28,670 nt of DNA. It comes from Collinsella sp. AF02-46-1 (lineage in GTDB: Bacteria; Actinomycetota; Coriobacteriia; Coriobacteriales; Coriobacteriaceae). Under the pieces are notes generated by a model. That model saw only the letters and a program-made list of their open reading frames with translations, did not search any database and had not been told where the DNA came from. The position numbers and the translations under genes are program-made. The DNA is taken from positions 3,626 through 32,295 of the forward strand of contig CAKXKM010000007.1 in NCBI GenBank assembly GCA_934876235.1. Reading direction: 5' to 3'. How positions within the stretch are numbered: position 1 is the stretch's first letter; every line of letters begins with the position of its first letter. Of this stretch, positions 7,948 to 14,485 are shown in pieces.

Positions 7948-9063
7948 ATGGCCGAACTCACGCCGCGCATGAAGGAGCTTGTCCAGCCCTATCTGGCCGG
8001 CATTGAGCCCTACAATCCTAACTTTACGCCCACGCGCATCAATCTTTCGGCCAACGAGAACACCTATCCCGTGCCCGCCGGCGTGCGCGAGGCGGTTGAT
8101 GCGGCCCTGGCTGCCACACCGCTCAACCGCTATCCCGATCCCATGTCGAACGACCTGCGCGACGAGCTTGCTGCCTGGCATGGCGTGACGCGCGAGAATG
8201 TCTGCGTGGGAAACGGCGGCGACGAGCTGCTCTATAACTATCTGCTGGCGTTTGGTGGCGCGGGGAGGACCCTGCTCAACTGCCCGCCGTGCTTTAGCGA
8301 GTATGCCTTCTTTGCGTCTCTGTGCCAGACCGAGGTGCGCGATGTGTGGCGCGACCCGGCGACCTTTGAGCTCGACCAGGCAGCCGTGCTTGCGGCGGCA
8401 CCCGAGTGCAACCTGGCCATCGTGACCTCGCCCAATAACCCCACGGGCGACGTGGCACCGCTCGACTTTGTCGCGGCGCTGTGCGATGCGTGCCCCGGCA
8501 TGGTCATGGTCGACGAGGCCTATGTTGAGTTTGCCGACGATTCGTTTGGCGCGGCCACCACGGCGCAGGGACTTATCGCCGAACATCCCAACCTGGTGAT
8601 TCTGCATACGTTGTCCAAGGCGTTTGGCGCTGCCGGTACGCGTCTGGGTTACGTGATCGCGGCACCCGAAGTCATCGACGTGTTCGCGGCGATTCGCCAG
8701 ATCTATTCGGTCAATGTGCTGAGCCAGGCGGCGGCGCTTGCCTGCGTGCGTGCCCGCGATGCGTACGCGCCCGTGGTGGCACAGGTCGCATCCGAGCGCG
8801 AACGCGAGCTGTGCGCCCTGCGCGCGATGGCTGCCGAGGGCTTGCCCGTGGAGCCATGGCCGAGCGCGGCGAACTTTGTGCTCGTGCGTACGCCGCATGC
8901 CACGCGCGTGCGCGAGCGCCTGCGCGACGAGTATTCAATTTTAGTGCGCGACTTTAGCTACGCGCCGGGGCTCGCGGACTGCCTGCGCATTACCGTGGGC
9001 ACCCCACAGGAAAACGACGAGGTACTGGTTGCGTTTGCCGCGCTGGTGAAGGAGGAGATGTAG
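7948..9063 (+). CDS. hisC: Histidinol-phosphate aminotransferase
   Basis: PLP-dependent fold-type I aminotransferase that converts imidazole-acetol phosphate plus glutamate to histidinol phosphate. It has 371 residues, near the usual 350-370. The PLP lysine is Lys224 in HTLSKAFGAAGTRLGY, and SPNNPTGD and VDEAYVEFA are the standard cofactor-contacting blocks. LSANENTYPVP near the N terminus is typical of HisC. The ribosome binding site (GGCGAGGAGG) lies inside the end of hisD, and the hisB ATG follows the stop codon directly. Confidence 0.96.
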   Translation: MAELTPRMKELVQPYLAGIEPYNPNFTPTRINLSANENTYPVPAGVREAVDAALAATPLNRYPDPMSNDLRDELAAWHGVTRENVCVGNGGDELLYNYLLAFGGAGRTLLNCPPCFSEYAFFASLCQTEVRDVWRDPATFELDQAAVLAAAPECNLAIVTSPNNPTGDVAPLDFVAALCDACPGMVMVDEAYVEFADDSFGAATTAQGLIAEHPNLVILHTLSKAFGAAGTRLGYVIAAPEVIDVFAAIRQIYSVNVLSQAAALACVRARDAYAPVVAQVASERERELCALRAMAAEGLPVEPWPSAANFVLVRTPHATRVRERLRDEYSILVRDFSYAPGLADCLRITVGTPQENDEVLVAFAALVKEEM

Positions 9064-9651
9064 ATGGGCCGTTATGCCGAGGTGACCCGCAAGACGGGGG
9101 AGACCGACATTGTCGTAAAGCTCGACCTGGACGGATCTGGCGTGTGCGATATCTCGACCGGCGTGCCGTTTTTCGACCACATGCTCAACGCCTTTGGCCG
9201 CCATGGTTTGTTCGATCTGACGGTGCACGCGGTGGGCGACGTTGAGGTCGACGCGCACCACACCGTCGAGGACACGGGCATTGTGCTGGGCGAGGCGTTT
9301 TGTCACGCGCTGGGCGACAAGGCGGGTATTACGCGCTTTGCCGACGCGGCGATCGCCATGGACGAGACGCTTGTGATGGCTGCTGTTGATATTTCGGGCC
9401 GCGGGCAGGCCTACTGCGAGCTGCCCGTGCCGACCGAGCGCGTGGGCAGCTTCGATACCGAGCTGGCGGTCGAGTTCTTCTACGCCTTCGCGCGCGACGC
9501 CAAACTCACGCTGCACGTGCGCGAGCTGGCGGGCGGCAACTCGCATCACATTATCGAGGCCGCCTTTAAGGCCGTGGGCCGTACGATGCGTCACGCCTGC
9601 GAGCTCGATCCCCGCGTGCAGGGCATCCCCAGCACCAAGGGCTCGCTGTAA
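9064..9651 (+). CDS. hisB: Imidazoleglycerol-phosphate dehydratase
   Basis: Manganese enzyme that dehydrates imidazole glycerol phosphate to imidazole-acetol phosphate. It has 195 residues, the monofunctional form with no fused N-terminal histidinol-phosphatase. Diagnostic blocks are GVPFFDHML, DAHHTVEDTGI, VDISGR and GGNSHHIIEAAFKA, which hold the metal-binding histidines and glutamates. The start abuts the hisC stop, with AAGGAGGAG inside hisC. Because HisB here lacks the phosphatase domain, the operon needs another histidinol phosphatase (see the PHP gene at 13034-13945). Confidence 0.97.
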   Translation: MGRYAEVTRKTGETDIVVKLDLDGSGVCDISTGVPFFDHMLNAFGRHGLFDLTVHAVGDVEVDAHHTVEDTGIVLGEAFCHALGDKAGITRFADAAIAMDETLVMAAVDISGRGQAYCELPVPTERVGSFDTELAVEFFYAFARDAKLTLHVRELAGGNSHHIIEAAFKAVGRTMRHACELDPRVQGIPSTKGSL

Positions 9652-9664
9652 CCGTCACAAGGGT

Positions 9665-9705
9665 AAAACCACCACGAAGATGCCTGTCCCCTTTGTGGTG
9701 GTTTT
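9665..9705 (+). terminator. Strong terminator-like hairpin between hisB and hisH
   Basis: AAAACCACCAC at 9665-9675 is the exact reverse complement of GTGGTGGTTTT at 9695-9705. Four further pairs (one G-T) extend inward, giving a 15-bp stem and an 11-base loop. The A-tract on the left and T-tract on the right make it look like a bidirectional intrinsic terminator. It lies in the middle of the his operon, 14 bases after hisB and about 15 bases before the hisH ribosome binding site. Confidence 0.7.
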
Positions 9706-9730
9706 GGATGATGAGAAGTGGAGGGGTCGC

Positions 9731-10432
9731 GTGGGCGAACCGAAGATCGTGGTGGTCGACTACCACAAGGGTAACTTGTCGAGCGTCGTGCGCGGGCTTG
9801 CGCGCGCCGGTGCCGCCGCCTGCACGTCGGACGATCCGGAGCAGATCCGCAACGCGGACGGCCTGGTCATCCCGGGCGTGGGCGCGTTCTATGACGCGAT
9901 CGCCTTTATGCGTCAGAGCGGCGAGGAGGTGGCCGTGCTCGATGCCGTTGCCGCCGGAACTCCGCTGCTCGGCATCTGCCTGGGCCTTCAGCTGTTTTTT
10001 GAGCGCGGCAACGAGGGCGTGCCTGCGAACGAGGACGCGGACGCGGACGACGATGCCTCCGAGCAGGCCGGTGGTCCCTGGGTCGATGGCCTGGGCATCA
10101 TGCGTGGCTCGTGCACGCACCTGGAGTCGAGCCGTCTGAAGGTCCCGCACGTGGGCTGGGACCAGGTGCGCATGACGCCCGCCGGTGCGGCCGATCCGTT
10201 GCTTGCCGGTTTTGCCGAGGGCGCCAACATGTATTTCACTCACAGCTACGCGGTGGCCGACGACGTCGATGCCGCCGATGTGTTGGCGCGCACGCACTAT
10301 ACACGGAGCTTCCCGTGCATCGTGCGCCACGGCAACGTGTGGGGCTGCCAGTTCCATCCCGAGAAATCCTCTGCGCTGGGTCAGCGCATCCTTAAGAACT
10401 TCGTGAGCATCGTCGAGGGGGCCGGCCGATGA
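9731..10432 (+). CDS. hisH: Imidazole glycerol phosphate synthase, glutaminase subunit
   Basis: Class I glutamine amidotransferase that supplies ammonia to HisF for ring closure. It has 233 residues from GTG 9731. The nucleophile is Cys83 in GICLGLQLFF, and the His-Glu pair is in QFHPEKSS near the C terminus. KVPHVGWDQV and YFTHSYAV are HisH-specific. GTG 9731 is preferred because GGAGGGG lies just upstream and VGEPKIVVVDYHKGN aligns with HisH N termini. An in-frame ATG at 9680 falls in the loop of the preceding hairpin and would add a non-homologous leader. An acidic insert (about residues 95-115, Asp/Glu/Ala-rich) makes it slightly longer than the usual 200-210. It overlaps hisA by four bases. 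Confidence 0.95.
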   Translation: MGEPKIVVVDYHKGNLSSVVRGLARAGAAACTSDDPEQIRNADGLVIPGVGAFYDAIAFMRQSGEEVAVLDAVAAGTPLLGICLGLQLFFERGNEGVPANEDADADDDASEQAGGPWVDGLGIMRGSCTHLESSRLKVPHVGWDQVRMTPAGAADPLLAGFAEGANMYFTHSYAVADDVDAADVLARTHYTRSFPCIVRHGNVWGCQFHPEKSSALGQRILKNFVSIVEGAGR

Positions 10433-11172
10433 TTCTGTTTCCCGCAATCGATTTGATCGGCGGCAAGGTCGTGCGCCTGGAGCGCGGCGACCGGAGCCGC
10501 TGTAAGGTGTATTCTGACGACCCCGTGGCCGTTGCCCGCTCCTTTGCCGAGCAGGGCGCGAGCTGGGTGCACGTCGTCGACCTGTCCGCTGCCTTTGGCG
10601 AGGACGAGGACGCGTGCGCTGCCAACTCGGCAGCGATTAAGGCCATCTGCGGCGTCGACGGTCTGTCCGCGGACGTGGGCGGCGGCGTTCGTTCGCTCGC
10701 GCGCATCGACGAGCTGGCCGGCTACGGCGCGCGTCGCATCGCGCTAGGCACGGTGCTCGTGACCGAGCCGGGATTTGCCGAGGTGGCGGCGCAAGGCTTT
10801 GGCGAGTTACTGGTGGCAGACATTGCCGCCCGTGACGGCCAGGTCAAGGTGAATGGTTGGCGCGACGGCGCGGGTGTGGCGCTCGACGACGCCGTGGCGC
10901 AGCTCACCGAGCTGGGCTTTAAGCATCTGGTGTATACCGACATCGCGCGCGATGGCATGCAGACGGGCATCGACGTGGCGGCGTATCGCCATGTGGCCGA
11001 GGTCGCGGGCTTTCCCGTCGTGGCTTCGGGCGGCATCTCGACGCTCGACGATATCCGCGCACTGGCCGCGGTGGGCGAGGATGCCATCGAGGGTGCCATT
11101 ACCGGTCGTGCGCTCTACGAGGGCAACTTTACGCTGGCCCAGGCGTTGGCCGCCGCCCGAGGGAAGGAGTAG
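10429..11172 (+). CDS. hisA: ProFAR isomerase
   Basis: (Beta/alpha)8 barrel enzyme that isomerises ProFAR to PRFAR. It has 247 residues. Asp8 (FPAIDLIGGKVVRL) and Asp131 (LLVADIAARDG) are at the catalytic acid/base positions, and the second half carries VYTDIARDGMQTG and ASGGISTLDDI, the paired phosphate-binding motifs. The ATG overlaps the hisH stop (ATGA), so the two are translationally coupled. A dual HisA/TrpF (PriA) role as in some other actinobacteria cannot be excluded by eye. Confidence 0.95.
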   Translation: MILFPAIDLIGGKVVRLERGDRSRCKVYSDDPVAVARSFAEQGASWVHVVDLSAAFGEDEDACAANSAAIKAICGVDGLSADVGGGVRSLARIDELAGYGARRIALGTVLVTEPGFAEVAAQGFGELLVADIAARDGQVKVNGWRDGAGVALDDAVAQLTELGFKHLVYTDIARDGMQTGIDVAAYRHVAEVAGFPVVASGGISTLDDIRALAAVGEDAIEGAITGRALYEGNFTLAQALAAARGKE

Positions 11173-11175
11173 CCC

Positions 11176-11958
11176 ATGCTTGCCAAACGCGTGATTCCCT
11201 GTCTGGATGTTAAGGACGGCCGCGTGGTCAAGGGCGTCAACTTTGTGAGCCTGCGCGATGCTGGCGACCCGGTGGAGCTGGCGCGCGCCTACGACCGCGA
11301 GGGTGCAGACGAGGTCGTCTTCCTGGACATTACCGCGACGAGCGACAACCGCGCGACGACCATCGAGATGGCGGCGCACGCGGCCGAGGAGCTCGCTATT
11401 CCCTATACCGTGGGCGGCGGTTTCCGCGACTTGGCGGGCATGCGAACCATGGTTGCCGCCGGTGCCGACAAGGTGTCGCTTAACTCTGCCGCCGTGCGCG
11501 ATCCGTCGTTGATCAGCCAGGCCGCCGCGGCGTTTGGCAGCCAGGCCGTGGTCGTGGCGATTGATGCCAAGCGCGTGGGCCTGCCTGGGCAGCCGGATGC
11601 CGACAAGTGGGAGGTCTTTACCGCGGGAGGCCGCAATGCCACGGGTATCGACGCGGTGGCGTGGGCCGAGGAAGCGGCTCGTCGCGGCGCCGGTGAGATC
11701 TTGCTCACCAGCATGGATCGCGACGGCACCAAGGCTGGCTTCGACCTGGCACTCACCCGCGCCGTGGCGCGCGCGGTGCCGATCCCGGTGATCGCGAGCG
11801 GCGGCGTGGGCACGCTCGAGCATTTTGCCGAGGGCGTGATCGAGGGCGAAGCCGACGCCGTACTGGCGGCCAGCGTCTTTCACTTTGGAACCTTCAGCAT
11901 TCGTCAGGTGAAGGAATACATGGCATCTCAAGGTATTCCCATGAGATTGGATTTCTAG
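11176..11958 (+). CDS. hisF: Imidazole glycerol phosphate synthase, cyclase subunit
   Basis: Barrel subunit that joins ammonia from HisH to PRFAR, giving imidazole glycerol phosphate and AICAR. It has 260 residues. Catalytic Asp11 (PCLDVKDGRVVKG) and Asp130 (VVAIDAKR) are present at the canonical numbering. GGGFRDL, SLNSAAV, LTSMDRDGTKAGFDL and ASGGVGT are intact. It starts three bases after hisA with AAGGAG inside the hisA end. It is the last gene before the palindromic element at 11968-12062. Confidence 0.97.
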   Translation: MLAKRVIPCLDVKDGRVVKGVNFVSLRDAGDPVELARAYDREGADEVVFLDITATSDNRATTIEMAAHAAEELAIPYTVGGGFRDLAGMRTMVAAGADKVSLNSAAVRDPSLISQAAAAFGSQAVVVAIDAKRVGLPGQPDADKWEVFTAGGRNATGIDAVAWAEEAARRGAGEILLTSMDRDGTKAGFDLALTRAVARAVPIPVIASGGVGTLEHFAEGVIEGEADAVLAASVFHFGTFSIRQVKEYMASQGIPMRLDF

Positions 11959-11967
11959 CGCTGCGGC

Positions 11968-12062
11968 TTGCCCAGGCACCCGACCTTCCGGCTCCAACCC
12001 TCCTCGCGTACCAAAGTACGCGTCGTCGGGCTTGTCGCTCGGAATCTCGGGCACCTGGGCAA
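11968..12062. repeat. 95-bp palindromic intergenic element between hisF and hisI
   Basis: Outer arms at 11968-11983 and 12047-12062 are reverse complements at 14 of 16 positions (TTGCCCAGG.. against ..CCTGGGCAA). In the centre CGCGTAC (12005-12011) and GTACGCG (12016-12022) form a perfect 7-bp stem with loop CAAA, and the intervening sequence can pair partially. The whole looks like one long cruciform. No T-run follows, so it is not a plain terminator. It could be a dispersed REP- or MITE-like element or an mRNA processing or stability structure dividing the his operon. Confidence 0.6.
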
Positions 12063-12107
12063 CCCTCGCCGACCTGCGGGGCTTACTGTTATTACTTGGG
12101 AGAAATG

Positions 12108-12449
12108 ATGACTGAGGTAATAAATGCTACCGAGCTTAAATACGACGCCCACGGGCTGATTCCTTGTGTGGTTCAGCAGCATGACACCGGTGAGGTGCTT
12201 ATGGTTGCTTGGATGAACGAGGAATCGGTGGGGCTGACGCTCAAGACCGGGACTACGTGGTTTTGGAGTCGCAGCCGTCAGGAGCTCTGGAACAAGGGCG
12301 CGACGAGTGGCAACATGCAAGAGGTCAAGGAGCTCTGGGCCGACTGCGATAGCGATACGCTGCTGGTCAAGGTGGACTCGCCGGGCCCGGCCTGCCATAC
12401 CGGCAACCGTACCTGCTTCTTTAAGCGCGTGGAAGGGGGAGTGCGATGA
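12108..12449 (+). CDS. hisI: Phosphoribosyl-AMP cyclohydrolase
   Basis: Zinc- and magnesium-dependent enzyme that opens the adenine ring of PR-AMP, third step of the pathway. It has 113 residues, single domain, with HisE encoded separately. Diagnostic blocks are VAWMNEES, WFWSRSRQELWNKGATSGN, DCDSDTLL and ACHTGNRTCFF. The three cysteines in the last two are the zinc ligands. ATG 12108 gives normal spacing to GGGAG at 12098-12102. ATG 12105 and an upstream TTG at 12096 in the same frame are poorer alternatives. It overlaps the next gene by four bases. Confidence 0.95.
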   Translation: MTEVINATELKYDAHGLIPCVVQQHDTGEVLMVAWMNEESVGLTLKTGTTWFWSRSRQELWNKGATSGNMQEVKELWADCDSDTLLVKVDSPGPACHTGNRTCFFKRVEGGVR

Positions 12450-12673
12450 GAGTCGTGACGCCGTTCGAGGTCGCCGACTGCAACACCGAGCTCCTCCGCG
12501 CGGGCGTGCCATGCCGCGTGCACCTGACTGATGCCTGCGGGGCGCAGTCGCTTTGGCTCGAGGCCGAGAAGGAAAGGCTCGATGAGGCCCATGCCGTCAT
12601 CGTCGAGTTCTTTGAGAAAAAGGGCGCAAAGCCTCGGTTCGATGAGACCGGTACCTACTTTACGCTGCAGTAA
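12446..12673 (+). CDS. Small conserved-looking protein of unknown function in the his operon
   Basis: A 75-residue protein starting inside the hisI stop (ATGA overlap) and ending 15 bases before hisE, so it is co-translated with histidine enzymes. I do not recognise a function. It has no signal peptide or membrane segment. Predicted elements by eye are a strand (CRVHLTD), a short turn with ACG, a strand (QSLWLE), a helix (about 40-60, ERLDEAHAVIVEFFEKKG) and a C-terminal strand (YFTL). That gives a compact alpha/beta fold with three cysteines at about 12, 23 and 31. The TDACGAQS stretch recalls small RDAC-type proteins annotated in gut Gram-positives, but this is from memory only. Codon use matches the neighbours, and the overlap makes a chance frame unlikely. 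Confidence 0.8.
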   Translation: MRVVTPFEVADCNTELLRAGVPCRVHLTDACGAQSLWLEAEKERLDEAHAVIVEFFEKKGAKPRFDETGTYFTLQ

Positions 12674-12688
12674 CGAGAGGAAATAACC

Positions 12689-13006
12689 ATGGGAGTCAGA
12701 ACAGCTAACGTGCAGCCGGGAAATATCGGCGAGACGCTGACGGGTCTGGCCGAGGTGATTCACGGTCGTCGCGATGCGTCGCCACAGGAGAGCTACACCG
12801 CCCGTCTGCTGACCGACGTCGAGGACGAGCTGCTCAAGAAGCTTGCCGAGGAGGCGAGCGAGGTGATCATGGCCTGCAAGGATAACGACCACGATCACAT
12901 TCGCTACGAGGCCGGCGACCTGATCTACCACCTGCTCGTGACGCTCGAGCGCTACGGCATTACCCTCGACGAGCTGGCCGGCGAACTCAACGCCCGCCGT
13001 CACTAG
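12689..13006 (+). CDS. hisE: Phosphoribosyl-ATP pyrophosphatase
   Basis: Second step of histidine synthesis, PR-ATP to PR-AMP and pyrophosphate, in an all-alpha MazG-like fold. It has 105 residues. SYTARLL, KKLAEEASEVIMA and RYEAGDLIYHLLV contain the conserved Glu and Asp metal ligands in the order expected of HisE. The ATG has GAGAGGAAA upstream. Last gene of the operon; its TAG stop lies within an inverted repeat shared with the end of the convergent gene. Confidence 0.95.
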   Translation: MGVRTANVQPGNIGETLTGLAEVIHGRRDASPQESYTARLLTDVEDELLKKLAEEASEVIMACKDNDHDHIRYEAGDLIYHLLVTLERYGITLDELAGELNARRH

Positions 13007-13034
13007 TCATTGGGGACGTTCTTAAACGACTAGT
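13002..13034. repeat. Inverted repeat at the hisE/PHP convergent junction
   Basis: ACTAGTC (13002-13008) and GACTAGT (13028-13034) are exact reverse complements around 19 bases containing GGGGACGTTCTTAAAC. The stop codons of both convergent genes touch the arms. It may be a small dispersed element or a weak bidirectional terminator; no T-run is present. Confidence 0.5.
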
Positions 13035-13945
13035 TAGGCGAGGGGCGTGGACTCCCATTCGCTGGTGGCGTGGGGGATGTCGAAGGTTCGATAACCGCAG
13101 TCGTAGGCGTGGGCCTGAGCCTCGCGAATGTTCCAGCAGATGTCGCAGGCGCGGTGCGCGTCCGAGCCAAAAGTGATTGGCACCTCGGCGTGGGCGAAGC
13201 AGCGCAACAGCCCCGTCGAGGGGTAATAGTCGTCGAGGCCCTTACGCGGCGCGGCGGTCGAGACTTCGACACGGCGACCCGTATCGTGCGCGCACTCGGC
13301 CATCTGCCCCCAAAACGGCGCCGGGTCAAAATCGGGCGCCAAGCCCTCCTTCGAAAAACGCATGACCAGGTCGGGGTGGGCCATCACGTCAAAGTTAAGC
13401 GAGCTTTCGCAAGCACGGCACCAGTCGTCGACGTAGCGCTCCCACACGCCGCGCACGCCCAGGTTTTCCCAAACATGCAGGTTGGTATCGTCGTCGATCC
13501 AGCCGCAAAGGGAATCGGGTGTATCGGGGCGCGCGACGTTTTCCGTTCCCGCCGTACCCGCGGCACCTGCCATGATATCGCCTGGGTCGCCAATCCAGTG
13601 CACGCTGCCCAAGCGCACCACGGCGCTCGCTGACCAGCGCTCTACCAAGGGCTCGCAGCCCTCGTACCAATCGCATTCAAAGCCATAGATAAGCTCGAGC
13701 TCCGGCGCGATTTGCGCGGCAAGCCTGCGGGCGTCCTCAAAGGCCAGACGATGTGCCGGCAAGTCGCCCTCGACGACCTGCACCTCGCAGTTAGCATCCA
13801 TACTGGCAGGCAGGGCGAGGTGGTCGGTCGAGACCATGACGCGGCAGCCTGCCGCAGCAGCGGCACGGACGTTGTCATCAAACGAGGCATGGCCGTCCGA
13901 AAACGAGGTGTGGGTGTGGCAATCGACCAGCGGGCAAGCGGACAT
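13034..13945 (-). CDS. PHP-domain phosphatase, probable histidinol phosphatase
   Basis: Metal-dependent phosphoesterase of the PHP superfamily, 303 residues. DCHTHTSFSDGHASFD at the N terminus gives the first HxH metal site, STDHLALP follows, GFECDWYEG and GSVHWIGD supply further ligands, FDVMAHPDLVMRF lies in the middle and ITFGSDAHRA is the C-terminal metal motif. This pattern fits HisJ/HisK histidinol-phosphate phosphatases. The ATG at 13945 has AAAGGAG upstream; an earlier in-frame start lacks a ribosome site. It converges on hisE with only 27 bases between them. The operon has no other phosphatase, so this gene probably fills that step. A different PHP phosphoesterase role is the alternative. 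Confidence 0.78.
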   Translation of the reverse strand: MSACPLVDCHTHTSFSDGHASFDDNVRAAAAAGCRVMVSTDHLALPASMDANCEVQVVEGDLPAHRLAFEDARRLAAQIAPELELIYGFECDWYEGCEPLVERWSASAVVRLGSVHWIGDPGDIMAGAAGTAGTENVARPDTPDSLCGWIDDDTNLHVWENLGVRGVWERYVDDWCRACESSLNFDVMAHPDLVMRFSKEGLAPDFDPAPFWGQMAECAHDTGRRVEVSTAAPRKGLDDYYPSTGLLRCFAHAEVPITFGSDAHRACDICWNIREAQAHAYDCGYRTFDIPHATSEWESTPLA

Positions 13946-14065
13946 GGCGGCTCCTTTGCATTTGGTGAATCCGCTCCATTGTAATGGTGCAGCTCTCAAC
14001 ACGCCGCGCACGCCGGGTGCCGAAATCGAGTGGAAAGGCGGGGCGGCGCGTGCCGGCGCCGGTGA

Positions 14066-14485
14066 CTACTTGCTTCGTGCCGCCGCGCGTTTGGCCTGCA
14101 CTGTTACCATCGCGTGTCTCACGGCGGTGATGGGGCGATAGCGGATCATACGCGGTCCCGACCAACGCATAACCTCGCGGATCTTCTCGCGCATGGCAGG
14201 CCGGTAACAATGCGAAGGACATGCCGAGCAAAATGTCTTGGTGCCCATGTGCGGGCAGTGCTCAATGCGCGCGATGGCGTATTTCTGCAGCTCGGCGCAT
14301 TCGGGGCAGAGCGTAATGGTCCGAAGGCCGAGCTTCACGCGCGCGGGCTCATCGTCGCCAGCCTGTTCGACCGCATGCCCGCCGCCATGATGCCCGCGGC
14401 ACCACAGCGCAATCATCTGCGACACCATCTGGGCCTCGCGTGCACGTTTGCGCGCCAGCTCCGGCGTGTCGGCAGTGCGCGCCAT
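14066..14485 (-). CDS. YgbA-like (nitrous oxide-stimulated promoter family) cysteine-rich protein
   Basis: A 139-residue cytosolic protein of the family that includes E. coli YgbA, which in enterobacteria is under control of the nitric-oxide-sensing repressor NsrR. Shared blocks are MIALWCRGHHG, LCPECAELQKYA, RIEHCPHMGTKTFCSACP, HCYRPAMREKIREVMRW and SGPRMIRYRPITAVRH. Seven cysteines (29, 60, 63, 77, 86, 89, 93) are arranged as C...CxxC...C...CxxCxxxC and could bind a metal or cluster. It has a small insert at about 35-55 and a basic C-terminal tail absent from YgbA. Its ATG overlaps the stop of the upstream ABC exporter (TAATG). Molecular function is not established as far as I know. Confidence 0.85.
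   Translation of the reverse strand: MARTADTPELARKRAREAQMVSQMIALWCRGHHGGGHAVEQAGDDEPARVKLGLRTITLCPECAELQKYAIARIEHCPHMGTKTFCSACPSHCYRPAMREKIREVMRWSGPRMIRYRPITAVRHAMVTVQAKRAAARSK

Noticed and set aside
9680..9730. Earlier ATG start for HisH
   Set aside because: The extra residues are encoded by the loop and right arm of the hairpin and are not HisH-like. GTG 9731 has a clear Shine-Dalgarno.
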